NCBI RefSeq assembly: GCF_000203975.2
Contig: NZ_AFCF02000001.1
Coordinates: 496,001-560,000 of the forward strand
Length of the DNA stretch: 64,000 nucleotides
DNA from: Leisingera sp. ANG1
GTDB taxonomy: Bacteria > Pseudomonadota > Alphaproteobacteria > Rhodobacterales > Rhodobacteraceae
Direction of reading: 5' to 3'
Shown here: positions 55,991-64,000 of the stretch, piece after piece
How the letters are laid out: the number at the start of each line of letters is the position of its first letter
Numbering within the stretch: the first letter of the stretch is position 1
The notes under the pieces: generated by a model
Seen by the model: the letters and a program-made list of their open reading frames with translations, nothing else
Database searches by the model: none
Told to the model about the DNA's origin: nothing
Program-made: the position numbers and the translations under genes

Positions 55991-57040
55991 CTAAGCCGGG
56001 ATCAAAAGCGACGCGTCGCCGTAGGAGAAGAACCGGTAGCGGTTCTCAACGGCGTGGGCATAGATCTTGCGGATTTCCTCCTGCCCCATCAGCGCCGAAA
56101 CCAGCATCAGGAGCGTCGATTTCGGCAGGTGGAAGTTGGTCATCAGCGCATCCGCCACCTGGAATTCAAACCCGGGGTAGATGAAGATGTCAGTGTCACC
56201 TTCCCAGGCATGGATCCGGCCGTCCTTGGCAGCACTCTCGATCAGCCGCAGCGCCGTGGTGCCGACCGGGATCACCCGTCCGCCCGCGGCCTTGGTAGCC
56301 GCGATTTCCGTTGCCGCTTGCTCGCTGACCTTGCCCCATTCCGCGTGCATCCGGTGGGTGGTCACGTCTTCCACCTTCACCGGCAGAAAGGTGCCCGCCC
56401 CCACATGCAGGGTGACATAGGAAATCTCCACGCCCTGCTCCTTCAGCGCCGCCAGCAGCGGCGCGTCGAAATGCAAAGAGGCCGTCGGCGCCGCCACCGC
56501 GCCTGAATTCCTGGCCCAGACGGTCTGGTAATCCGTCTTGTCCTGCTCATCCGCAGCACGTTTGGCGGCGATATAGGGCGGCAGCGGCATCGCGCCGGCC
56601 TCGGCCAGGGCGGCGTCGAAATCGGTGCCGCTCAGGTTAAAGCGCAGATGCCCCTGACCATCCTCGACGGTGTCCAGCGTCGCACTCAGCGCATCGGAGA
56701 AGATGATCTTCTCGCCTGCCTTGATCTTCTTCAGCGGTTTCAGCAGCGCTGCCCAGCTTCCATCGGCGCGCGGCTCCAGCAGGGTCGCCTCGATCTTCGC
56801 CGCCACCGGCCCTTGCGCACTGTCGCGGTGGCGCAGCCCGCTCAAGCGCGCAGGGATCACCTTGGTGTCGTTCAGCACCAGCCGGTCACCGGGCTGCAGC
56901 CAGCCGACCAGATCGGTCACCTTCCCGTCGTGCAGGGCACCGCCCTCGGCCACCAGCAAGCGGGCCGAGCTGCGCGGATTGGCAGGCCGGGTTGCAATCA
57001 GATCGTCGGGCAGGTCAAAGTCGAAATCGCTGAGTTTCAT
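55991..57040 (-). CDS. queA: S-adenosylmethionine:tRNA ribosyltransferase-isomerase
   Basis: Makes epoxyqueuosine in tRNA from preQ1 and SAM; 349 residues. Conserved segments: [18 protein letters not shown] at the start, [35 protein letters not shown] and [22 protein letters not shown]. Normal length. The usual partner tgt is not adjacent. It is the first gene downstream of the large AsmA-like gene, with about 70 bp between. Confidence 0.96.
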   Translation of the reverse strand: MKLSDFDFDLPDDLIATRPANPRSSARLLVAEGGALHDGKVTDLVGWLQPGDRLVLNDTKVIPARLSGLRHRDSAQGPVAAKIEATLLEPRADGSWAALLKPLKKIKAGEKIIFSDALSATLDTVEDGQGHLRFNLSGTDFDAALAEAGAMPLPPYIAAKRAADEQDKTDYQTVWARNSGAVAAPTASLHFDAPLLAALKEQGVEISYVTLHVGAGTFLPVKVEDVTTHRMHAEWGKVSEQAATEIAATKAAGGRVIPVGTTALRLIESAAKDGRIHAWEGDTDIFIYPGFEFQVADALMTNFHLPKSTLLMLVSALMGQEEIRKIYAHAVENRYRFFSYGDASLLIPA

Positions 57041-57113
57041 GGCGCGCGCTATATGATGTGCAGCGGGGAAGTTCCATGGCGATTTTCGCCCCGCGCAGGG
57101 TTTCCTTCAAGGA

Positions 57114-60100
57114 CTACTTGTCACTGCCCCGCGGTTCGCGAACGAGTTCCTCGCCGTCTTTCAGCACCTCGCCGTCGGCACTGAACGCCCGGTTGTCGCC
57201 TGGAACCTTGGGGGCCGGCCCGCGGAAAATCTCCCGCAGGAACCCCGGCGCCAGTCCGGCCAGCGGGTTGACAGCAACCGACGGATCATCAGCGGTGCCG
57301 CGCAGGGTAAAGGTAAAGCCGAACAGACCCTCACCGTCGCGCGGCGACAATACTCGCCCGATCGCGTTCAGCAGGTAAACCGGAGAAATCACCCCCCGCA
57401 TGTTCAACCGGCTGCTGTTCAGGTTGTAGTTTCCGTCCAGCGACAGCCCCATCGACGGGCCCACCGCGCTGCTCTGGTGCAGGATCAGATGCGAATCCCC
57501 CAGCCGGAACCGCCCGTCCATGCTGGTGAACAGGATGCCCTGCCCCGTCATCTCATCCAGCAGCCCGACCAGGCTGATCGCGTTCAGGATCGCCGCCATC
57601 GACGGCGCGTTCCGCACCCGGATGTTGCGGACGTTGACCTTGCCGTCATATTCACCCGGCGCGCCGGCGGCGGGCACCAGCGTCATGTCGAAACTGCCGC
57701 CGCGGCCATGTTCGAACACGCCGGCGGAGCGGAACACCCCGCCCGCATCATTTGAGCGGATGCGCGAGGCGGTTCCCCCGTTCTGCGGCACCACGGTGCC
57801 CGCCACCGGCGTCTGCCCGTTCAGCCGTGCGGTGAACTCCCCGTTCATGCCGCCGCGGGTGGAAAACCGCCCCTGGAAATTCTGCAGCCCGATGCTGTCA
57901 GTCACCTGCAGGTTCTGCAGCCGCAGGGTGATCGGCACATCGCCGCCGCTGCTGCCGCTGCTGCCGCTTGCGCTGTCGGAGAACGGCGACCGGTTCAGGT
58001 CCAGCCGCCCGCCGGTCACCTGGATCGCGGGCGCCGCCGCGCCACGGCCGGTGAAGGTCACGGCGCCGCGGAACCAATTGCCGGCCTGCGCGGAGGAGAA
58101 CACCGCCTGATCCAGCCCGCCGCTCTTGCGCGTCGTGACCCGGCCCGTGGCAGATAGTCCGGGCGCTTGCAGCTCCAGACGGTCCACCGTGGCTGGCTCG
58201 GCCAGCGTTGCAGTGAGCGACAGCTTGCCTTTTGCTGCCGCGCCCTTGCGCCAGCTGATTTCCGGTATGCGCAGCCCCACTCCGCTAAGGTCCGAGTCCA
58301 GCTGCAGCCGCGGTGGCGTCCCCGGCTTCAATTCCACCGAGTACCGCCCCTGCGCCTTGCCGGATACCGCACCGCGCGGCAGGCCGATATTGAAAGCCTC
58401 AACCGCTGCCGGGGACAGTTCGATCACCCCGGCGACCCGGCTGTCCGGCGGTGCATCCTTGCCGATCTTCTGCTGCCAGCTGGCACTCAGCGGCACGCCG
58501 GACAGGCTGCCATTACCGCTGATCCGAACCTGCCCCTGATCGCCCTCAACCTGCAGCAGCGGTGCCGCCGCCACATGGCCCGGCACCAGCTTTGCGCTTT
58601 CCACCGCCCGCACCGTGCCGCGGTAGTGATAGAGGATCTGTTCCACCGGCACCTCTTTCTGCAAGGGCAGCGACAGGGTGCCTTCGGTCTCCACCAGCCC
58701 TTCCGCCAGGTCCACCGGCAGGCTGGCCTTATCCATCACCCGCAAGGGTTCCCGGTTCAGCAGCGACAGCGCCGCGGTGGCAGAGCCCTTCGCCTTGATC
58801 CGGGCAATCCCCGGCGTTCCATCCTTGGCCGAGACATCCGGGATGATGAAGGACGTGCCCGCCACCTCCACTTCGCCGCCCTGATCCGCCGTGACGGTCC
58901 CGCCAGAGGAAGTGACCACAAACCGGTTGCCGTAAAGGCTCAGCTGGCCAGAGCCGCCAACCACCGGCGGCATGAATTTCTGAAACAGCACTTCGGCGCC
59001 CTCAAACGCCAGGTCCAGGCTGACAAACGGCTTGCCGCTGCCGCGCCCGCGCATGTGGAAGCCGACATCGCGCACCAGACCGGCCCGCAGGTTTTCGTGC
59101 ACCCACTCCCGCGGCTTCGGGGCCAGCACCGAGGGCCACAATTCCTTGACCCGCGCGGCGCGCACCTGATCGACGCTGCCGTTCAGATCGTAGTCCCAGC
59201 CGTCGCTGCCTGCCCCGACAGTGCCGTCGAAATGGATGCGGCTGTCGCCGTCCCGCACCAGCATCTCGCCCAGCCGCAGCCGGAACGGTTTCAGCCGCAG
59301 ATCGAAATCCGCGTCCACCGCCGGGAATTTCACCGGTGTCTCGAACAGCCGGCGCGGGTTCAGCTCCAGGTCGGAGAACCGCAGCTGGCCCACCAGCCCG
59401 GCCAGCTGGCCGTTCTGCACTCCGGCCAGACTCGCCTGCCCCTGCATCACGCCTGAACCCCAGCCGCTTTCCACGCTCAACTCCGAGAACGCCAGCCGCT
59501 GGCGCGCGGGATCATAGGTGAAGTAACTGCGCGCGCCGGTGATCGGCACCGGGCGGGTCTGCGCGGCCGGCTGGATCACACCCTCGCCGATGCGCAGGCT
59601 GGCCTGCACCGGCTGCACCACTCCATCCGCCGCCACACCACCGCGCAGCGATCCGGAAATCGGTGCCCGCAGCACCCCCAGCCAGCCTAAGGCCGGGCTT
59701 TGCAAGGCGATATCCTCACTGGCGATCTCCGACACAAGCACCCCGAATTCCGCTTCGGGGCTGCCAATCTCGGACGCATAGCTGGCCTCTACCGTGCCCA
59801 CCTCGCCGCGGCCGCTGAGGACAGAGAACGCCGCCGACAGCGACACCGAACTGCCCTGCCGCTGCAGCCCGATCCGGCCGCCGTCCAGCGTCCAGCCGCG
59901 GCCCAGCCGGTCGTCGGTGTAGGAAAGGGTCAGCTCGCTGGTTTCCACTTCGGTCAGCGCCGCCAGCACCGGCTTCTGCAGCTGACTGTCCCATTGCTCG
60001 ATCAGCTCCACCAGGGTTGCAGCCCGCCGCGATGGTGCCGCGCCGCTGGCAAAACTCAGCGCCAGGCTGCCATCCTCATTACGCCTGAGCGCCGCAAACA

Positions 60101-60578
60101 GCCCGCTCAGGGCGATCCGCTTGGGCTGGATCCTCCCCCGCAGAAGGGGCCGCATCGCCAGGCTCGCCTGAGCATCCGCCAGCTGGGCAAAAACACTGCC
60201 GTCCGGGTGCCGCAGCACCACGTCCTGCAGGCTCACCCGCGGCCGCCAGCCCTTGTTCACCACCACATGGATGGCGCCGAATTCGACTTGCAGCCCGTTC
60301 AGATGCTGCTCGATTCTCGCCTCCACCCGGCCGCGCACCCAGTCCGGCGCATCGAGCCGGGTGCCGATCCCGAAATAGACCGCGCCTGCGCCCAGAAACG
60401 AAAGCAGCGCCAGCACCCAGACCAGCCCGCGCAGCAACCGCCAGCGGCGGCGCCGCCGCGGCGCCGCTGCGGCGGCCGCATCCGCTTCCGGCTCGGGGCC
60501 GGGCACGGGCACCGCCTCTGCGGCGGCGCGGATATTCTCGCCGTCGGGTTTGATCTCAGCTTTCCCTTCGCTGTTCAT
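57114..60578 (-). CDS. AsmA/YhdP-like large envelope protein (DUF3971)
   Basis: 1154 residues. A basic N terminus, one TM helix (about 45-70) and then a very long periplasmic beta-rich domain. The C-terminal part (about 900-1110) fits the AsmA-like C-terminal domain, with the typical SMAAILNAISLVGLLDEMTGQGI and LHQSSAVGPSMGLSLDGNYN. This class is proposed to bridge the inner and outer membranes and move phospholipids. The bulk is the DUF3971-type repeat region. It is divergent from bcp with only 50 bp between the two ATGs. Confidence 0.88.
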   Translation of the reverse strand: MNSEGKAEIKPDGENIRAAAEAVPVPGPEPEADAAAAAAPRRRRRWRLLRGLVWVLALLSFLGAGAVYFGIGTRLDAPDWVRGRVEARIEQHLNGLQVEFGAIHVVVNKGWRPRVSLQDVVLRHPDGSVFAQLADAQASLAMRPLLRGRIQPKRIALSGLFAALRRNEDGSLALSFASGAAPSRRAATLVELIEQWDSQLQKPVLAALTEVETSELTLSYTDDRLGRGWTLDGGRIGLQRQGSSVSLSAAFSVLSGRGEVGTVEASYASEIGSPEAEFGVLVSEIASEDIALQSPALGWLGVLRAPISGSLRGGVAADGVVQPVQASLRIGEGVIQPAAQTRPVPITGARSYFTYDPARQRLAFSELSVESGWGSGVMQGQASLAGVQNGQLAGLVGQLRFSDLELNPRRLFETPVKFPAVDADFDLRLKPFRLRLGEMLVRDGDSRIHFDGTVGAGSDGWDYDLNGSVDQVRAARVKELWPSVLAPKPREWVHENLRAGLVRDVGFHMRGRGSGKPFVSLDLAFEGAEVLFQKFMPPVVGGSGQLSLYGNRFVVTSSGGTVTADQGGEVEVAGTSFIIPDVSAKDGTPGIARIKAKGSATAALSLLNREPLRVMDKASLPVDLAEGLVETEGTLSLPLQKEVPVEQILYHYRGTVRAVESAKLVPGHVAAAPLLQVEGDQGQVRISGNGSLSGVPLSASWQQKIGKDAPPDSRVAGVIELSPAAVEAFNIGLPRGAVSGKAQGRYSVELKPGTPPRLQLDSDLSGVGLRIPEISWRKGAAAKGKLSLTATLAEPATVDRLELQAPGLSATGRVTTRKSGGLDQAVFSSAQAGNWFRGAVTFTGRGAAAPAIQVTGGRLDLNRSPFSDSASGSSGSSGGDVPITLRLQNLQVTDSIGLQNFQGRFSTRGGMNGEFTARLNGQTPVAGTVVPQNGGTASRIRSNDAGGVFRSAGVFEHGRGGSFDMTLVPAAGAPGEYDGKVNVRNIRVRNAPSMAAILNAISLVGLLDEMTGQGILFTSMDGRFRLGDSHLILHQSSAVGPSMGLSLDGNYNLNSSRLNMRGVISPVYLLNAIGRVLSPRDGEGLFGFTFTLRGTADDPSVAVNPLAGLAPGFLREIFRGPAPKVPGDNRAFSADGEVLKDGEELVREPRGSDK

Positions 60579-60628
60579 CGGTTATGGTCGCCGCGCAGTG
60601 AGTTGCGCAAATGACAGGAGACAGGCCA

Positions 60629-61090
60629 ATGCTCGACGTTTCAGATCCCGCCCCTTCCTTTACCCTGCCCCGCGGCGGCGGCGGAGAGGTCACTTTGTCC
60701 AGCCTTCAGGGCGCGCCCGTGGTGCTGTTCTTCTACCCCCGCGATAATACCCCCGGCTGCACCAAAGAATCCATCGCCTTTTCAGAGGCTTTGCAGGCAT
60801 TCGCCGATGCCGGCGCTCACGTTTTCGGGATTTCCAAGGACAGCCTCAAGAAGCATGAGAATTTCACCGCAAAACACGGGCTGACCACGCCGCTTCTGTC
60901 GGATGCCGAGGGCACCGTGTGCGAGGATTACGGCGTCTGGAAAGAGAAAAGCATGTACGGCAAGAAACACTGGGGCATCGAGCGCTCCACCTTCCTGATC
61001 GGTGCGGACGGCAAGATCGCCCGTGTCTGGCGCAAGGTAAAAGTCGATGGCCATGCCGAGGAAGTGCTGGAAGCCGTCCGCGCCCTTTAG
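60629..61090 (+). CDS. bcp: Thioredoxin-dependent thiol peroxidase (Bcp/PrxQ)
   Basis: 153-residue peroxiredoxin that reduces peroxides. Peroxidatic Cys44 lies in YPRDNTPGCTKES; the nearby residue that is the resolving Cys50 in E. coli Bcp is Ile49 here, so the enzyme may be 1-Cys or use Cys98 (GTVCEDYGVW). SD AGGAG lies 8 bp before ATG 60629, which is chosen over the in-frame 60611. It is divergent from the AsmA-like gene. Confidence 0.92.
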   Translation: MLDVSDPAPSFTLPRGGGGEVTLSSLQGAPVVLFFYPRDNTPGCTKESIAFSEALQAFADAGAHVFGISKDSLKKHENFTAKHGLTTPLLSDAEGTVCEDYGVWKEKSMYGKKHWGIERSTFLIGADGKIARVWRKVKVDGHAEEVLEAVRAL

Positions 61091-61143
61091 GCGAAGTGCT
61101 CCCGCCAGCCCTGCCCGCGCCCTGAGGGGCACGAGCCGCGGCT

Positions 61144-61174
61144 GTTGGGCCCGGCGCCGCCCCATGGGGCGGCG
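61144..61174 (-). repeat. Dispersed GC-rich palindromic intergenic repeat, copy 3 (inverted)
   Basis: On the minus strand CGCCGCCCCATGGGGCGGCG continued by CCGGGCCCAAC, the same tail as the copies at 8131 and 12419. The palindrome centre differs. The rest of the 246-bp gap between bcp and the DUF455 gene shows no gene. Confidence 0.5.
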
Positions 61175-61336
61175 CGCGGCACGCGCGCTGCCATGCCCAA
61201 ACCGGCCAGGATGATCAGCCTGCTGATCACTCGCAGGCGCGGGAGTGCGCCGGTTTCCGCACTGGACTCTGCCGCCCAAATCAGGTGAACCGGCCCCCGC
61301 AATGGCCCAGCCGCCCCGCCGCAACAGGAGACCCGC

Positions 61337-62179
61337 ATGACCGATCAGCCCCTTTCGCTTGCCGAACGTGCCGCCGAGGTGCTGACCACCGCCGACGGGC
61401 GTGCCAAGACCGCCCTGTCGCGCCGCCATGCCGCCGCGTGGTTTGCCAGCCGCAAGGGCGAGGCGCCGCAGATCCCCACCGGCACCGCCAGCCCGCCGAT
61501 GCACCCGGCACGGCCTGATCAGCCCGCACTCCTGAACCCGCGCGACGTGCCCAAGCGCAAGCCCGGCTCCGAGGCCGGGCGCATCGCGCTGTTGCACGCG
61601 GTTGCCCATATCGAGCTGAACGCCGTTGATCTGCACTGGGACATCATCGCCCGCTTCTCCCATGTGCCGATGCCACTGGGGTTCTTCGACGACTGGGTGC
61701 AGGCCGCGGATGAAGAAAGCAAGCATTTCAACCTGATGTGCGACTGCCTTGAAGCTTTGGGCAGCCACTACGGCGCCCTGCCCGCGCACGCCGGCATGTG
61801 GCGCGCTGCAGAGGACACGGCAGACGATCTGATGGGCCGCCTCGCCGTGGTGCCGATGGTGCTGGAGGCCCGCGGCCTCGATGTAACCCCCGGCATGATC
61901 GAGGTGTTCCGCAAGGCAAACCTCCCCCAGGCGGTAGAGGCGCTGGAACTGATCTACGCCGAGGAAGTCAGCCACGTCGCCTATGGTTCCAAATGGTTCA
62001 ACTTCCTGTGCGGGCGGGACAATCTGGACCCCAAGGAGGAATTCCACGCCCTGGTGCGCAAGTATTTCCGCGGCGCGCTGAAGCCGCCCTTCAACGAGGA
62101 AAAACGCGCCGATGCCGGCCTGCCGCCGGATTTCTACTGGCCGCTGGCCGACCAGGTGAAACCGCTGCCGGGCTGGTAA
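61337..62179 (+). CDS. DUF455 ferritin-like protein
   Basis: 280 residues. The four-helix ferritin-like core carries metal-ligand type residues: HAVAHIELNAVDLHWDI, AADEESKHFNLM and IYAEEVSHVAYGSKWF, an E/H set that fits a diiron or dimetal site. Family DUF455 is widespread and uncharacterised. An AACAGGAG site precedes the ATG. It is followed closely by the winged-helix/RMF fusion gene. Confidence 0.9.
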   Translation: MTDQPLSLAERAAEVLTTADGRAKTALSRRHAAAWFASRKGEAPQIPTGTASPPMHPARPDQPALLNPRDVPKRKPGSEAGRIALLHAVAHIELNAVDLHWDIIARFSHVPMPLGFFDDWVQAADEESKHFNLMCDCLEALGSHYGALPAHAGMWRAAEDTADDLMGRLAVVPMVLEARGLDVTPGMIEVFRKANLPQAVEALELIYAEEVSHVAYGSKWFNFLCGRDNLDPKEEFHALVRKYFRGALKPPFNEEKRADAGLPPDFYWPLADQVKPLPGW

Positions 62180-62278
62180 ACCGGGCCGGTGAGCCAGCCG
62201 CCTGAGCACCCCGGTCCGGCCTTTACCCGGAGGCCGCACAGGCGTAGACTGCAAAGGCCCGGAACCGCGGCTGCAGCC

Positions 62279-62788
62279 ATGTTCGAAAACGACTTTCCAC
62301 TGCTGAGCACAGCCAGCCTTGTTGCCCTGATCCTGCACAAGGCCGGGACCGGTCCCGTGACGCTCGAGAGCTGCGAAACCGCCCTTGCCGCCCTGTTCCG
62401 CCAGGCCAATGAGACCCCCGGCCTGCCGCCGGAGGAGCTTCGGGAACGGCTGGCGGGCCATCTGGCGGACCTTCAAACAGCCCGTATTCTGGAACAGGAA
62501 GCGGACGGCAGCTGGCAGCTGACCCGCCGCGGCCGCCGGGCGCTGGAACAGCACCCGGAAGGCCTCGACCAGACCGACCTGGCCCGCTACCCGGAATTTG
62601 CCGCCCATCTGCGCGACACCGCCCATCAGCCTTGCGGAATGGACCCGAGGGGCGCGCATTTTGACGAAGGCTTCCGCGCCGGCCTGAACGGCCAGCCCCT
62701 GACCGCCAACCCCTATGCCTTTGACAACGCCGACCATCAGGCTTGGGAAAGCGGCTGGAGCGAAGCGAGAGACGAACGCCAGGGCTGA
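62279..62788 (+). CDS. Mrr_N-type winged helix fused to RMF-like C-terminal motif
   Basis: About 169 residues from ATG 62279. The N-terminal 100 residues resemble the Mrr N-terminal winged-helix domain (LVALILHKAG ..., with LTRRGRRALEQHPEGLDQTDLARYPEF at its end). The last 45 residues read DEGFRAGLNGQPLTANPYAF ... AWESGWSEARDER, which matches the pattern of ribosome modulation factor (RGYQAGxxG...CPY...W..GW.EA). The GTG start at 62189 would add an unsupported basic extension. It follows the DUF455 gene; function unknown. Confidence 0.7.
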   Translation: MFENDFPLLSTASLVALILHKAGTGPVTLESCETALAALFRQANETPGLPPEELRERLAGHLADLQTARILEQEADGSWQLTRRGRRALEQHPEGLDQTDLARYPEFAAHLRDTAHQPCGMDPRGAHFDEGFRAGLNGQPLTANPYAFDNADHQAWESGWSEARDERQG

Positions 62789-63022
62789 CGGGGCGTTCAC
62801 CGGCAAACCGCACCTGCGGCCTAGCCTTGCAAGGCCCTTTCCGCGCTTCTTAGCCCTCTTTTCAAGGCTTTCCATGACACTCTTCCCCTGAAACGGTGGT
62901 TTACCAGTCGTGCCGGATACCGGGTAAACACACCTGGGATGCGTACCCTCCACCGCTGCAAGGGTATCCTGCTTGCGCTGCCGCGCCAGCCTGCGCGCTG
63001 ACAAAGCCAAGGGGGAACCGGC

Positions 63023-64000
63023 ATGAACCCCACGGACATGGAATTCATTCCCAACGACATGCTCGAGACCGAAGACCGCACGGTCATGCCCTCGGGCCTC
63101 ACCAACTTGTTCCACCTGGACGGCGGTGCCGGCGGCAGCGCCGGCGGCAACAACGGCACCGTCTATGGCGCCAGCACCGTGGCCGGCAAGGATGGCGACG
63201 CGCTCAGCTTTGACGAGACGGACGATTACGTCGCCATCCCTGATGTCGAGATGAACGACACCTTCACCATCACCTTCCAGTTCAAGGCCGATGATAACGA
63301 CGGCTCGCTGTTCCAGTACCTCTACAGCCACGGTGACATCAACGGAACCAACAGCATCAACGTTTTCATGACGGAAAACGGCCACGGCACCGACCCGAAT
63401 ATGATGCGCACGGTGATCCAGGACGAGATCGATACCCTCAGCAACACCGATTTGGAATTCGACATCAGCGGCATCATCGGCGACGGCCAGTGTCATACCT
63501 ATACGCTGACGGTGGATTTCTCCGGCTCCAAGGTCTACCTCGACGGGGTCGAACAAAACAGCAGCACCGCCGGCGGCGATCCGATCGCCCCCACCGGCGA
63601 CGTGATCCTCGGCAGCCGCAGCGGCTTCAACGCCGACCGATATTACGGCGGCGAGATGGATACCCTGCAGATCTACGACCGCGCCCTCACCCAATCGGAG
63701 GTGACGGAAACCCACACCACGACCGCCCCGACAATTGCCGCAGGCACCGTGATTGCCTCGGTCGACGATGTGACCGACACGGACAACCCAACGGGCCATA
63801 CCTTTTCGCTGACCGACGATGCCGGCCGCATATTCGTGATTGACCCGAACACGGGCGATATTTCCCTGGCCGCCGACCACGCTGCAGACACCCTGTTCAG
63901 CGACACCGTCACGGTCAAGGTCACCGACCCGGACACCAACACCTATACCGAGACCCTGGGCGTCGCCATCGGCACCGAGGACGGCGATGACACCATGACC
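63023..64000 (+). CDS. LamG-domain secreted protein, 5' part (3' end outside window)
   Basis: ATG 63023 with AAGGGGG upstream opens a frame that stays open to the last base (326 codons). Residues about 20-230 form a LamG/concanavalin-like domain (FDETDDYVAIPDVEMNDTFT; YLDGVEQNSSTAG). A cadherin-like segment follows (VIASVDDVTDTDNPTGHTFSLTDDAG). The frame ends in GTEDGDDTMT, typical of the start of RTX calcium-binding repeats. So a secreted RTX adhesin- or surface-type protein is likely. No signal peptide, consistent with type I export. Confidence 0.8.
   Translation, partial: MNPTDMEFIPNDMLETEDRTVMPSGLTNLFHLDGGAGGSAGGNNGTVYGASTVAGKDGDALSFDETDDYVAIPDVEMNDTFTITFQFKADDNDGSLFQYLYSHGDINGTNSINVFMTENGHGTDPNMMRTVIQDEIDTLSNTDLEFDISGIIGDGQCHTYTLTVDFSGSKVYLDGVEQNSSTAGGDPIAPTGDVILGSRSGFNADRYYGGEMDTLQIYDRALTQSEVTETHTTTAPTIAAGTVIASVDDVTDTDNPTGHTFSLTDDAGRIFVIDPNTGDISLAADHAADTLFSDTVTVKVTDPDTNTYTETLGVAIGTEDGDDTMT

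Noticed and set aside
55991-57040. tgt next to queA
   Set aside because: The genes often neighbour each other, but the adjacent genes are an MFS transporter and an AsmA-like protein; tgt is not in the window.
62189-62278. GTG start at 62189 for the winged-helix/RMF protein
   Set aside because: It would add 30 mainly basic/Pro residues without domain similarity; the ATG at 62279 fits the domain start better, though its ribosome site is weak.
60782-63880. A 1032-codon minus-strand open frame across bcp, DUF455 and the LamG gene
   Set aside because: It crosses three convincing plus-strand genes with ribosome sites and shows no domain; other long antisense frames (12352-14358, 17348-19735, 26752-28854) are rejected for the same reason.

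Overview
The window is high-GC chromosomal DNA from an alphaproteobacterium, almost certainly a marine Roseobacter-group member of the Rhodobacterales (Leisingera/Phaeobacter/Ruegeria-like). Supporting signs are a DMSP lyase of the DddQ type, a gene-transfer-agent (GTA) type holin/endolysin pair, a fused indolepyruvate ferredoxin oxidoreductase, an alphaproteobacterial GTTC-N7-GTTC SOS box and the purL-bolA-grxD neighbourhood. There are no rRNA or tRNA genes, insertion sequences, integrases or CRISPR arrays. Coding is dense, and most long ORFs opposite real genes are GC-driven shadows.

Layout. 0-3.4 kb: gltX (3' part), gltA and a small RTX protein. 3.4-12.3 kb, all minus strand: a PaaG-like enoyl-CoA hydratase/isomerase, the cytochrome c maturation genes ccmE/ccmF/ccmH with a GTA-type endolysin-holin pair inserted between ccmE and ccmF, then argC, murI, a lysophospholipid acyltransferase-like protein and dddQ. 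12.5-17 kb: the 1139-aa indolepyruvate oxidoreductase and a divergent LysR regulator with a perfect palindrome between them, then a 399-bp gene-free stretch holding a candidate small RNA. 17.4-20.8 kb: an MscS-type channel overlapping an Omp85-like beta-barrel gene. 20.9-25.2 kb: purL, a Cys-cluster protein, bolA, five very small ORFs and grxD. 25.3-28.8 kb: zapA with an upstream coiled-coil gene, and divergent tkt. 29-32.9 kb: a low-GC membrane protein, a DUF808 protein, gap with a 47-aa companion, coaD and a CBS protein.

33-42.7 kb holds most of a valine-degradation route: mmsA with its own divergent LysR regulator, and the operon isobutyryl-CoA dehydrogenase / 3-hydroxyisobutyryl-CoA hydrolase / mmsB. 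A fatty-acid desaturase, a Tat-exported L,D-transpeptidase and a bacterial OGT-like GT41 glycosyltransferase lie between them. 42.9-46.8 kb: a choice-of-anchor L/Hint secreted protein, an RcnB-like periplasmic protein, and an XRE regulator divergent from a four-TM membrane protein across a perfect TTACCT-N3-AGGTAA palindrome. 46.4-52.6 kb: a small exported protein coupled to uvrA (with an SOS box), an MFS transporter and lpd. 52.7-64 kb: a TM/coiled-coil protein, a GFA protein, a DUF924 protein, a second MFS transporter, queA, a 1154-aa AsmA/YhdP-like protein, bcp, a DUF455 ferritin-like protein, a winged-helix/RMF-like fusion and the 5' part of a LamG-type secreted protein that runs off the window.

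No large undescribed operon stands out. The most unusual points are the phage-type lysis pair nested in the ccm locus, the tandem micro-ORFs between bolA and grxD, the Mrr_N-RMF fusion, the MscS/beta-barrel gene overlap, the candidate small RNA at 17.2 kb and a dispersed GC-rich palindromic intergenic repeat.
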